From Bacteroidota bacterium (GTDB taxonomy: Bacteria; Bacteroidota; Bacteroidia; Flavobacteriales; Flavobacteriaceae), in contig SBFL01000312.1 of the NCBI GenBank assembly GCA_006227965.1, forward strand, positions 1-9,068: 9,068 bases of DNA, given 5' to 3'. The notes beneath the pieces are model-generated. The model searched no databases. It was not told where the DNA came from and worked only from the letters and a program-made list of their open reading frames with translations. The position numbers were made by a program, and so were the translations under genes. Below are positions 1 to 6,831 of the stretch, piece after piece (within the stretch, counting starts at the first letter, position 1; every line of letters starts with the position of its first letter).

Positions 1-1
1 G

Positions 2-850
2 TTTATCTCTTTATACTTACTCTTTTCAATTGGCTTTAAAGGGGGGCAGGAATTATCGCACAGCCCTTACGATCTGGAAATACTCTGGTCGCTGCTCTTC
101 GGCATCTTCCTGGCGGTATTTGTTCCCACATATTCCTACTTCATCCTCCGAAGGCGTTTCAGCGTTGCCAATTCCGGTGCCATTGCCGCTTCCTATGGTT
201 CGGTTAGCGCAGTTACCTTTGTGACTGCTATTTCCTTCCTGGAACTCGAACAAATAGCTTACGGAGGCCATATGGTGGCTGTCATGGCCCTGATGGAAGC
301 ACCCTCCATCGTGGTGGGCGTGTTGATGATCGCCATTTTCGACAAAAAAAACGGGTGCGCCCTACCACTACCAAAGGTGTTCAGGCATTCGGTCACCAAC
401 GGAAGCGTGCTGCTTATCCTGGGCAGCCTTTTAATCGGGTTCCTGGCAAGTGAACATCAGGCGGAAGGAATTGCACCTTTTACGACAGATATCTTCAAGG
501 GATTTTTGGCAGTCTTCCTGCTGGACATGGGCATTACCAGTGGTGGTGAACTCTCTGCCCTTGTGAAAAAAGGGTGGTTTGCCCTGGTCTTTGCCCTCCT
601 GATACCCCTGGTAAACGGGTGCATTACGGCAGCCGTCTCCTCCGCCTTCATAACCGAACCGGGAAATCGCTTTCTCTTTGCCATCCTAGCGGCGAGTGCT
701 TCCTACATCGCCGTTCCCGCAGCCATGCGCCTGGCAGTCCCACGTGCAAACCCCAGCCTGTACCTTCCCATGGCACTGGCTATTACCTTCCCCTTCAACA
801 TTACCCTTGGCATGCCCCTGTACCTTCAGATCATTCAGACCATCCATTAA
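2..850 (+). CDS. SbtA-like sodium-dependent bicarbonate permease (5' truncated by window edge)
   Basis: This is the C-terminal part, about 282 residues, of an SbtA-family (Sbt_1, formerly DUF897) inner-membrane permease. Family members import bicarbonate with sodium. The frame is open from base 2 with no stop, so the true start lies outside the window; the internal ATG at 221 is not the start. Family marks are the early SIGFKGG stretch (about residues 9-15 of the fragment), several hydrophobic helices, a middle segment reading MALMEAPSIVVG, and a C-terminal half repeating the fold with LDMGITSGGE and AASASYIAVPAAMRLA. Family proteins are usually about 320-370 residues, so only the first helix or so is missing. 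No PII-like SbtB gene is visible downstream; the next gene is tonB, 107 bp away with its own promoter. Bicarbonate as substrate is inferred from the family; the family call is firm. Confidence 0.87.
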   Translation, partial: FISLYLLFSIGFKGGQELSHSPYDLEILWSLLFGIFLAVFVPTYSYFILRRRFSVANSGAIAASYGSVSAVTFVTAISFLELEQIAYGGHMVAVMALMEAPSIVVGVLMIAIFDKKNGCALPLPKVFRHSVTNGSVLLILGSLLIGFLASEHQAEGIAPFTTDIFKGFLAVFLLDMGITSGGELSALVKKGWFALVFALLIPLVNGCITAAVSSAFITEPGNRFLFAILAASASYIAVPAAMRLAVPRANPSLYLPMALAITFPFNITLGMPLYLQIIQTIH

Positions 851-874
851 GGACTCCCACAATTTAACATAGAC

Positions 875-926
875 AATATGACCAAAATCATATTTACACC
901 CCCTAAAGCGGCGTACATTGTTAAAG
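875..926 (+). promoter_or_regulatory. Predicted tonB-cls promoter with CRP/FNR-type dyad
   Basis: A perfect dyad spans 875-894: AATATGA, six spacer bases (882-887), then TCATATT, centred at 884.5. The downstream element TACATTGT at 914-921 matches TAnnTT of the Bacteroidota promoter consensus TAnnTTTG. Its first T is 29.5 bp from the dyad centre, the same distance as at the other promoters in this window. Taking that T as -12 puts the predicted start near 926, 32 bp before the tonB ATG, and the dyad at -41.5. The dyad is seen directly; protein binding and the start site are inferred. Confidence 0.7.
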
Positions 927-957
927 ATTTATTAATTAACAGCCAAAATCAACAGCC

Positions 958-1674
958 ATGCAAGTCAAAAAGAATCCCAAGGCCGACTTGAATCGAGATA
1001 GCGGGCTTTATTTTGTGATAGGCCTGACTATCGTGCTTTTCGTTACATGGAGAGCGCTGGAGTACAAAAGCTATGACAGTGTCCAGGACGACATTGTTCA
1101 GCTTTTTGACACGGACAACCTCGATGAGGAGGTTCCGAAGACAGAAGTTATAATAACCGCACCACCCCCTCCCCCTCCTGCCGCCCCTGAGGTAATCGAA
1201 GTGATCGAGGACACGGAAGAGATGGAAGAAACTATTATTGAAAGTACCGAGACCAGCCAGGAAACGGTGATTGCAGAAATTGATCTGGATGCCTCCGACA
1301 TTAACCTTGAGGAGGAAGAGGAAGAAATTATCGTCCCGTTTGCGATAATTGAAGAAGTTCCTGTTTTCCCTGGTTGTGAGAATGCCACTAATAAAAAGGC
1401 CTGCTTCAATGAAATGATTCAGAAACATGTGCAAAAAAACTTCATGTATCCCAAAACAGCTGAAGAACTGGGGATTGAAGGAAGGGTATTTGTGCAGTTT
1501 GTCATTGGTCGTGACGGCAATATCGCTAAAATTAGAACCCGCGGTCCGGACCCATCACTGGAAAAGGAAGCACACCGCATTATAGCTACCTTACCCCAGA
1601 TGATTCCCGGCCGTCAGCGAAAAAGGGCCGTAAGCGTTCCCTATAGTATCCCAATTAACTTCAGGTTGATGTAA
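958..1674 (+). CDS. TonB family energy transducer
   Basis: This 238-residue protein transmits proton-motive force from the inner membrane to outer-membrane TonB-dependent transporters. A short cytoplasmic N-terminus (about 1-16) is followed by one membrane segment (about 17-33). The periplasmic linker starts with a run of six prolines near residue 69 and then becomes strongly acidic, with many Glu/Asp and a six-Glu run near 119. The C-terminal domain (about 150-238) has the usual layout: YPKTAEELGIEG, a VxFVIGRDG strand-turn, and a final PINFRL. A cysteine pair just before it (FPGCE ... KKACF) is common in Bacteroidota TonB proteins. No exbB or exbD is present here. The ATG at 958 is preceded by an AT-rich leader and a predicted promoter. 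Cardiolipin synthase begins 24 bp after the stop and is probably cotranscribed. The minus-strand frame over this gene is a shadow. Confidence 0.9.
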   Translation: MQVKKNPKADLNRDSGLYFVIGLTIVLFVTWRALEYKSYDSVQDDIVQLFDTDNLDEEVPKTEVIITAPPPPPPAAPEVIEVIEDTEEMEETIIESTETSQETVIAEIDLDASDINLEEEEEEIIVPFAIIEEVPVFPGCENATNKKACFNEMIQKHVQKNFMYPKTAEELGIEGRVFVQFVIGRDGNIAKIRTRGPDPSLEKEAHRIIATLPQMIPGRQRKRAVSVPYSIPINFRLM

Positions 1675-1698
1675 CTTTAGGGCAAAGCCTTTAAAGTT

Positions 1699-3099
1699 GT
1701 GTGGACAGGAATAGGAATCGCACTTTACATACTGATTGCAATATCGATTGTTGTTAGCCTCCTACTGAATGGTATCCGACCCTCGAAGACATTGGCTTGG
1801 CTGTTAGCCATCTTCACCATCCCAGTAGGAGGCATCCTTTTGTATCTTATGGTTGGTCGCAACCGTCGAAAGCAAAAGGTGTACACCCGGCATACCAGAC
1901 TTCCCGAACCGCCCCATTCGGGCTCACAACCCAGCGTACCGCCCCTGAGCCCGCGGATGGGACAAATCCGGACGCTTATCGAAAAACATTCGGGATTCCC
2001 ACTTTCTACTGACAATGAACTGGAGCTGCTCAAGGACGGGGAAAATACCTTTAAACGCATTTTCGAAGCCCTTCAGGCAGCAGAGGAAAGCATTCATGTG
2101 CAATACTACATCTTCGAAGAAGGGGAACTGGCCGACCGCCTGCTGGAACTGTTCGTCCGGAAGGAAGCTGCCGGCGTTGAAGTACGCCTTATCTATGACA
2201 GCATTGGCAGTCTTTCCCTGAGCAGGGGGTACTTGAAACGCCTGCGGAATGCAGGGATCGAAGTTCATAACTTCCTTCCCTACCGATTTGGAAAATTTCT
2301 GACTTCCCTGAATTATCGCAACCACCGGAAGATCATTGTGGTGGATGGTAAAATAGCCTTTACCGGGGGTATCAATATTTCGGATAAATACCTGAAAGGA
2401 GACCGGTATCTGGGAATGTGGCATGATATGCACCTGATGGTAAGGGGTCATGCGGCCCATCAGCTGGACGCGGTTTTCATCAATGACTGGGAGCTGGTGA
2501 GTGGGAAACGACTCGAAATCAAGGCCCCCGCCTATAAGACCCCCCCCGGAAGCAACCGGGTTCAAATCCTTGCCACAGGCCCGGATGACGATTTTCCACT
2601 TATGGAACAACTTTATTTCTCCCTCATCAACAGTGCGCGTTCCCACATTTATATCACCAACCCCTATATTATCCCCAGTCATGCCATCATGACTGCCCTT
2701 CATACTGCGGCCCTGAGCGGCGTCGACGTCCGCCTGATGGTCTCAGCCCAGGCGGACAGCGCAGTGGTCACCTGGTGCGTTCGTTCCTATTTTCAGAGGT
2801 TCCTCAGAGCGGGAATTCGCATTTTCCTCTATCCGGAAGGGTTCCTGCACAGCAAGATCATCACCGTGGACGACGCCATGTGCACTATAGGAACCGCCAA
2901 CGTGGACGACAGGAGTTTCCAGCATAACTACGAGGTCAATGCGGTGATCTACCAATCAGGCACTGCCCGGGAATTGCGAAATTACTTTGAAGCGGACAGC
3001 AAAAAGAGCATCGAACTGGAGTACGATACTTTTCGCCAAAGGCCCTGGAGATACCGGCTGGCGGAAGGAGCCGCCCGCACCGTCAGCCCGTTGTTGTAA
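1699..3099 (+). CDS. cls: Cardiolipin synthase, phospholipase D family
   Basis: This 466-residue membrane enzyme is predicted to condense two phosphatidylglycerol molecules into cardiolipin and glycerol. Two N-terminal hydrophobic helices (about 3-23 and 32-51) are followed by a basic stretch (NRRKQK), as in bacterial Cls proteins of about 480 residues. Both catalytic HxKxxxxDxxxxxxGxxN motifs are intact: the first runs from H209 to N226 with K211 and D216, the second from H384 to N401 with HSK and TVDD. Lengths and domain order match the family, so it looks functional. The start is GTG at 1699, which places the first helix directly at the N-terminus; no ATG suits the full helix pair. It lies 24 bp after tonB, so it probably depends on that promoter, and its 3' end converges on the lipoprotein gene, leaving only 8 bp. 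A C8 run at 2540-2547 is read in frame. Confidence 0.93.
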   Translation: MWTGIGIALYILIAISIVVSLLLNGIRPSKTLAWLLAIFTIPVGGILLYLMVGRNRRKQKVYTRHTRLPEPPHSGSQPSVPPLSPRMGQIRTLIEKHSGFPLSTDNELELLKDGENTFKRIFEALQAAEESIHVQYYIFEEGELADRLLELFVRKEAAGVEVRLIYDSIGSLSLSRGYLKRLRNAGIEVHNFLPYRFGKFLTSLNYRNHRKIIVVDGKIAFTGGINISDKYLKGDRYLGMWHDMHLMVRGHAAHQLDAVFINDWELVSGKRLEIKAPAYKTPPGSNRVQILATGPDDDFPLMEQLYFSLINSARSHIYITNPYIIPSHAIMTALHTAALSGVDVRLMVSAQADSAVVTWCVRSYFQRFLRAGIRIFLYPEGFLHSKIITVDDAMCTIGTANVDDRSFQHNYEVNAVIYQSGTARELRNYFEADSKKSIELEYDTFRQRPWRYRLAEGAARTVSPLL

Positions 3100-3107
3100 T
3101 CCCCGAC

Positions 3108-3800
3108 TCAAAAGGAAGGGTGCCCAATGATCAATTGCCTGCTTTCCAGGGAGGATATCAGAAGCCTGACGTACTTGCGAATGATCTTGTTTGGATTCCT
3201 TGTCTGGTGAATACGCACCTCAGACCGCCAGATCAGTTCCGGTTCCTTACCAACACAAATGCAGTAGAGGGACGTCTCGGCATAATAGTCTTCTTTTTGG
3301 TCGGTTCCATTAAGGTCGTAGTAAATGCCCTGGTGTATTAGGTAATCCTCCCGGAAGCGGTCATAGGTCTTACCCATTTCACTGATATGACCGCCCAGGG
3401 AACGGCGGGTTTCCACATCCACCAGTTTTGTAAATAAGATGGCGTCGAAATCCTTGTCGAGCAGCTGCTGCTCAACACGGTCCAGTTCAGCCTCTGTGCG
3501 CTCTGCAAGGGTAAAGGCCACATCAAACAGGTCGATGCTCCGGACAGCTTCCACACCCCTCTCATGGAATTCATCCTTCAACATTGTTTCAAATTGCTCC
3601 CTGGCATCCATATCCGGGGTCATCCCCACCACCAATACCCTGTTGGCATGAAAAAGAACCACCTCCGGGTTTTTGTAGCTGCTTTCCACCTTTATCGCCG
3701 CACAGGAAGCCAGAAACAGCAAGGCAAAAAGGGAACCCACGCCCCTGAGATTGGCACTCCCCCGGGTAATTTTACAGGACCTCTTCCGAAATTGGATCAT
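3108..3800 (-). CDS. Predicted lipoprotein of unknown family
   Basis: I do not recognise the family of this 230-residue protein. It has a basic N-terminus, a hydrophobic segment (about 20-31) and a lipobox reading LASC with the modifiable cysteine at C33, so export and lipid anchoring are predicted. The mature part alternates strands and helices: a VLVVGMTPD stretch near 55-64, then a helix with AREQFETMLKDEF, and a later FDAILFTKLVD strand. This resembles small lipoproteins with a Rossmann-like or GNA1162/DUF4136-like core, but that is only an impression. The ATG at 3800 follows the stop of the 93-residue gene after 3 bp, so translation is probably coupled. It is the last gene of the minus-strand block. 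The long N-terminal extension before the hydrophobic segment makes a later start possible, but no internal ATG precedes the lipobox. Confidence 0.8.
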   Translation of the reverse strand: MIQFRKRSCKITRGSANLRGVGSLFALLFLASCAAIKVESSYKNPEVVLFHANRVLVVGMTPDMDAREQFETMLKDEFHERGVEAVRSIDLFDVAFTLAERTEAELDRVEQQLLDKDFDAILFTKLVDVETRRSLGGHISEMGKTYDRFREDYLIHQGIYYDLNGTDQKEDYYAETSLYCICVGKEPELIWRSEVRIHQTRNPNKIIRKYVRLLISSLESRQLIIGHPSF

Positions 3801-3803
3801 AGG

Positions 3804-4085
3804 TTATATTTTGCTTTCAAGAAATTCATACACCCCGGCTTTCCAGTCCATCAGCCGACTTTCAAAGTCCAGCAGGGCCTCTTCCTGTCCGGGCCCCAGG
3901 CACCTCAGGTCCTCTTCCATCGCCCCTGCCTGGGCACCATACTGCTGAAGTCGCTCATACAGGTTTGGACTCCGTCCCTTGTAGAGGGGAGCGCCCAGAA
4001 GGAAATAGATAAATTTAAGGTCCCGCTCCATGGCAAGAATGCGTCTTTGCCATTTCCCGGGATCATTGGGTGGTTTGGAATCCAT
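3804..4085 (-). CDS. Hypothetical 93-residue helical protein
   Basis: This small protein has no family I can name. It is mostly predicted helix, charged at both ends, with a hydrophobic patch KFIYFLLGAPLYKG around residues 24-37 and a C-terminal acidic helix. It has no signal peptide or clear membrane span, so a cytoplasmic location is likely. Its coding status is supported by its position: it ends 3 bp before the lipoprotein start, and its own ATG lies 15 bp after the transcription start predicted for the promoter at 4101-4149. The overlapping plus-strand frame (3564-4139) is less plausible because it runs across two minus-strand genes and their junction. It could be a partner or chaperone of the lipoprotein, but nothing shows this beyond the coupling. 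Confidence 0.68.
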   Translation of the reverse strand: MDSKPPNDPGKWQRRILAMERDLKFIYFLLGAPLYKGRSPNLYERLQQYGAQAGAMEEDLRCLGPGQEEALLDFESRLMDWKAGVYEFLESKI

Positions 4086-4100
4086 ATTTCACGCTTTTAC

Positions 4101-4149
4101 AATTTACAAAATAGTCTTTTGCAGGTCTCCATCTCATGATAAAGGTCAG
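4101..4149 (-). promoter_or_regulatory. Predicted internal promoter before the 93-residue gene
   Basis: Between the beta-CASP nuclease gene and the 93-residue gene, a near-dyad occupies 4136-4149 (plus strand ATGA-N6-TCAG, centre 4142.5), overlapping the upstream stop codon. On the minus strand TATTTTGT reads from 4113 to 4106, so its first T is again 29.5 bp from the dyad centre. The predicted start is near 4101, 15 bases before the ATG. One half-site base differs from the exact motif, so this site is weaker evidence than the three exact ones. Confidence 0.5.
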
Positions 4150-5525
4150 GAGGTGCCCATTGGGATTTCAACGGCTTCGAAAAGCTCAGGGATAACGGCC
4201 TTCCATCCTTTTTCCTGCCTAAGTTTGATGCGAAAAGCATCCTGGGCCGTGGGTTCTCCATGTACAAGGAAAATGCGTTCCGGAGGGTCGCCGATTCGGG
4301 ATACCCACTCCAGGAGCTCTCCCTGGTCCGCATGGGCAGAAAGGGTTTCCAGCACAACTACCCGTGCCTCGACCGGGATGTATTTTCCAAAGATTTTCAG
4401 CTCATGAGCCCCGTCCAGAAGGTTCCTTCCCCTTGTACCCTCCGCCTGGTATCCAACCAGCAGAATACGCGTGGTCCCGCGGTCCAGCAACTGACTCAGG
4501 TAGGTCAGGACCCTTCCGCCACTGAGCATGCCGCTCCCGGCCACGACCACCTTGGGCCTGGGATCTTCAATGGCCTTCCAGGTATCCCGGTACTCGGTAA
4601 TGATTTCCATTTGGCGCCGCATCCCTTTGTAATCTTCCATGGGCAACTTGTGCCAGTGCTGGAACCGCTCAAAGAGATCCAGTACATTTTCCCCCATGGG
4701 GCTGTCCACATAAATGGGAAGGGGGGGGATCCGATTGGTTTTCAGCAATTTCCAAAGCAGGTACATCACAGTCTGCAGGCGCTCCACGGCAAAGCTGGGG
4801 ATGATGCAGGCGCCCCTCTCCCCTATGGTTCCCTTAATCTCATCTGCCAAAAGGGATTCAATGTCGGTATCCGGGTGTATCCTGTTTCCGTAGGTACTCT
4901 CCAGCAGGAGCACTTCGGCCCGTTCCGGACGTTCCGGCGGCCCGAGCATTTCATCCCGGGGACGTCCTACATCCCCGGAAAACACAAAGCGCTTCCCGCC
5001 CACTTCCAGTTCAATAAAGCTGGCCCCCAGGATGTGGCCGTTATAGCGGAAACGAAACCTGACTCCTCCCTCGGCCGTATGCCAGGCATCTTTGGGCACC
5101 GCCTTAAACTGCCTTGCCGCGGCCCTGGCATCGTCCAGGGTATACAGGGGTAGGGGTTTGTCGTGTTTGCTGTATCCTTCTTCCAGGGCCCGCTGAGCTT
5201 CTTCCATGTGTATCTTGGCACTGTCTTCCATTACGATGCGGGCCACTTCAAGACTGTGCGCTGTCCCGAAGATGGGCCCTGAGAAACCATCCCTGACCAG
5301 GCCCGGCAGCATGCCCACGTGGTCCAGATGCCCGTGGGTGATCAGGACCGAATCCAGGCTGGAAGGGGTAACAGGCCAGGGCTCCCGGTTAAGGATCCTC
5401 CGGCTTTTAAGGCCCTGAAACATGCCGCAATCGACAAGCAGGCGCCGGTTCTCAAACTCCAGCATGTATTTTGAACCCGTAACGCATCCGGCAGCGCCCC
5501 AAAAATGTAGTTTTACCGATTTCAT
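4146..5525 (-). CDS. Beta-CASP metallo-beta-lactamase fold nuclease (RNA-processing type)
   Basis: This 459-residue protein belongs to the MBL/beta-CASP group with the RMMBL 'RNA specificity' domain, whose members (CPSF-73-like proteins, archaeal relatives, Thermus TTHA0252) are zinc-dependent RNases. The metal site is complete: H64-G-H66-L-D68-H69, H164 in NGHILG, D185 in SGDVGR, and the C-terminal H422 in LVHGE. The beta-CASP part includes a GSGMLSGGR segment and H398 in LSAHADQ. No signal peptide is seen, so it acts in the cytoplasm. Its ATG overlaps the stop of the ATP-cone nuclease gene by four bases (ATGA), showing translational coupling. A C8 run on the coding strand (4721-4728) lies inside IPPLP and keeps the frame. 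RNase activity is inferred from the family; the actual substrate is unknown. Confidence 0.9.
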   Translation of the reverse strand: MKSVKLHFWGAAGCVTGSKYMLEFENRRLLVDCGMFQGLKSRRILNREPWPVTPSSLDSVLITHGHLDHVGMLPGLVRDGFSGPIFGTAHSLEVARIVMEDSAKIHMEEAQRALEEGYSKHDKPLPLYTLDDARAAARQFKAVPKDAWHTAEGGVRFRFRYNGHILGASFIELEVGGKRFVFSGDVGRPRDEMLGPPERPERAEVLLLESTYGNRIHPDTDIESLLADEIKGTIGERGACIIPSFAVERLQTVMYLLWKLLKTNRIPPLPIYVDSPMGENVLDLFERFQHWHKLPMEDYKGMRRQMEIITEYRDTWKAIEDPRPKVVVAGSGMLSGGRVLTYLSQLLDRGTTRILLVGYQAEGTRGRNLLDGAHELKIFGKYIPVEARVVVLETLSAHADQGELLEWVSRIGDPPERIFLVHGEPTAQDAFRIKLRQEKGWKAVIPELFEAVEIPMGTS

Positions 5526-6373
5526 GGAGTTGAAAAAACATTAGACAACTGGGTAAATTCAAAAAGTATCCGCTTTTTCCTCGGATCGGAAATACCCATG
5601 TGGTCCAGTAAATAGGGGGCTCCCAACAATTCCTTGCACAAGACAACCCCGCGCCCCAGCAGAAATTCCTTTTCCCGGGCACTAAGGAGTGTACTCACGG
5701 TAATCGGGTACAATCCGGACCGGTCAATCCGTCGCTTCAGGCTATTTTTCGGGGGATGATTCCAGCTGAGCAAGTAAAGGCCTGCACATTTCCCGTATTT
5801 CTCGGCATCCCGGGTAAACCGCGTATTGGTAACCACCCAGGCAGGTTTCAGGTGTACCCGGGTTTCCCCCCTGCGTTCGTTCCAGCGTTCAATATCCCGG
5901 AAACGGGAATGAATATAAAGCGGGATTTTCACATCACATTTTTTCCCTTCGTCAGAATGAAACTTGCATTCGATCAGGGTCGTGCCCCTGGTATTTTCAG
6001 CTACAACATCGATCTCGTGGTCCACACAATGTCCCTTGTAGATCTGGTTTGTCCGGGTTTTATGCCCTGAGTGATTCAGCACGGCACTGACGAATCTTTC
6101 AAAGGGGAATCCCGTGGGACCCAGTTCGTAAATGGCCTTTTTCAGTTTGTACCGGGATGCACAGGCTTCCTTGTATTTTCTGAGCAGGGAAAAGGCACGG
6201 TTGTAGATTTCCCGTGTTGACATCTCCTCATAGATCTCCTCGGATACCCGCTGAACAATCGTATCCACCACTCCGGAGGGGGCGCCGCTGTGAAGGAGTG
6301 ATTTCCGGAGCTTTTCCGGGGCGAAGGGCATCTTTTCACCCGAGGACTTCACGATCATGGGATTCCTTTTCAT
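5522..6373 (-). CDS. ATP-cone domain fused to Mrr-like PD-(D/E)XK nuclease
   Basis: This 283-residue protein has two parts. Residues about 5-95 form an ATP-cone, the nucleotide-binding regulatory fold of ribonucleotide reductases and NrdR: it starts IVKSSGEKMPFAPEKLRKSL and continues through an STREIYNRAFSLL helix and a YKLKKAI stretch. Residues about 105-210 carry a PD-(D/E)XK nuclease core with E120-I-D122, then L-I-E135-C-K137, the expected D ... ExK layout of Mrr/RecB-like restriction endonuclease folds. The remaining tail (about 210-283) contains LSAREKEFLLGRG and is not assigned. No zinc ribbon or reductase domain is present, so it is neither NrdR nor NrdA. It lies 18 bp after the eRF1-like gene and overlaps the beta-CASP gene by four bases. 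Inference: nuclease activity is gated by ATP/dATP or another nucleotide. Domain calls are good; role is unknown. Confidence 0.83.
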   Translation of the reverse strand: MKRNPMIVKSSGEKMPFAPEKLRKSLLHSGAPSGVVDTIVQRVSEEIYEEMSTREIYNRAFSLLRKYKEACASRYKLKKAIYELGPTGFPFERFVSAVLNHSGHKTRTNQIYKGHCVDHEIDVVAENTRGTTLIECKFHSDEGKKCDVKIPLYIHSRFRDIERWNERRGETRVHLKPAWVVTNTRFTRDAEKYGKCAGLYLLSWNHPPKNSLKRRIDRSGLYPITVSTLLSAREKEFLLGRGVVLCKELLGAPYLLDHMGISDPRKKRILFEFTQLSNVFSTP

Positions 6374-6391
6374 TCAGTATAGCTTCTGGAG

Positions 6392-6808
6392 TTAGGTGTC
6401 TTCAAAGTAATCCCGGACAAGTGCCTGCACCTGGGCTTCGGTCATGCTGTCTGCGGTCAGCACATCACGGACTCTGCAGGCTATCCCGGGGTGGAACTTG
6501 TCCAGGCGTTTCTTGAAGTGGGCATTCGTACCGGCAGGCCCATAGAGCACAATGGCATCAGCAGCCTTCAGCGCTTTGGCCAGGTTGTCAAAATAGGTCC
6601 GGAGCTGATGGTTCTCTCTTTCGGTATATTTGCTGTCATGAACTACCTGCTGGGGGCCCCAGCGGGTTTTTGACCGGGACCCGCCTTTTGGGTTATAGAA
6701 TTCAAGACCGGATTCCAGGGTCTGCATTTGGGTTTGTCCCTCTTCCACCGTGACCAGGTATGCCTGTTTCCTGTCCATCCAAACACCTGTTTTTTTCATC
6801 TTCTGCAT
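6392..6808 (-). CDS. Small eRF1-like (baeRF-type) translational machinery protein
   Basis: This 138-residue protein resembles the group often annotated 'translational machinery protein', which comparative work relates to bacterial/archaeal eRF1-like (baeRF) domains. Supporting features are the opening KKTGVWMDRKQAYLV (about 5-19), a central basic Gly/Ser-rich segment followed by GPQQVVHDSKYTEREN, the strand-turn IVLYGPAGTN with G90 and a following basic helix FKKRLDKF, and a C-terminal QVQALVRDYF helix. It has no signal peptide. No GGQ peptidyl-hydrolysis motif is present, so classical release-factor activity is unlikely; ribosome binding or hibernation is possible. The start may be M1 at 6808 or M4, three codons later, which matches family N-termini better. 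It lies 23 bp after the stress protein and 18 bp before the ATP-cone nuclease. Family recognition is from memory of motifs, hence moderate confidence. Confidence 0.72.
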   Translation of the reverse strand: MQKMKKTGVWMDRKQAYLVTVEEGQTQMQTLESGLEFYNPKGGSRSKTRWGPQQVVHDSKYTERENHQLRTYFDNLAKALKAADAIVLYGPAGTNAHFKKRLDKFHPGIACRVRDVLTADSMTEAQVQALVRDYFEDT

Positions 6809-6831
6809 TTTAAATAGTTACCTTCCTCAGA

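Noticed and set aside
1409..1422. ATGA-N6-TCAG inside tonB as another operator
   Set aside because: It is a one-mismatch hit within coding sequence, with no following gene start. A few such hits are expected by chance, which is also a caution for the degenerate site at 4136-4149.
1924..2703. A 259-codon minus-strand open frame inside the cardiolipin synthase gene
   Set aside because: It is antisense to a full-length enzyme with both catalytic motifs and shows no domain.
3564..4139. A 191-codon plus-strand frame across the lipoprotein/93-residue gene junction
   Set aside because: It spans two coupled minus-strand genes, one with a clear lipobox, and its translation looks like low-complexity shadow sequence.
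4721..4728. G8 tract (C8 on the coding strand) in the beta-CASP gene, and a similar C8 at 2540-2547 in cls, as phase-variation switches
   Set aside because: Both are read in frame as proline-rich codons in intact enzymes; a single sequence shows no length variation.
4260..5153. A 297-codon plus-strand open frame opposite the beta-CASP nuclease gene
   Set aside because: The minus-strand protein has all metal-binding motifs; the antisense translation has no recognisable domain and reflects codon bias on the other strand.
5522..6373. A restriction-modification or other defence island around the Mrr-like nuclease
   Set aside because: No methyltransferase, specificity subunit, integrase or other defence gene is adjacent; base use resembles the neighbours.
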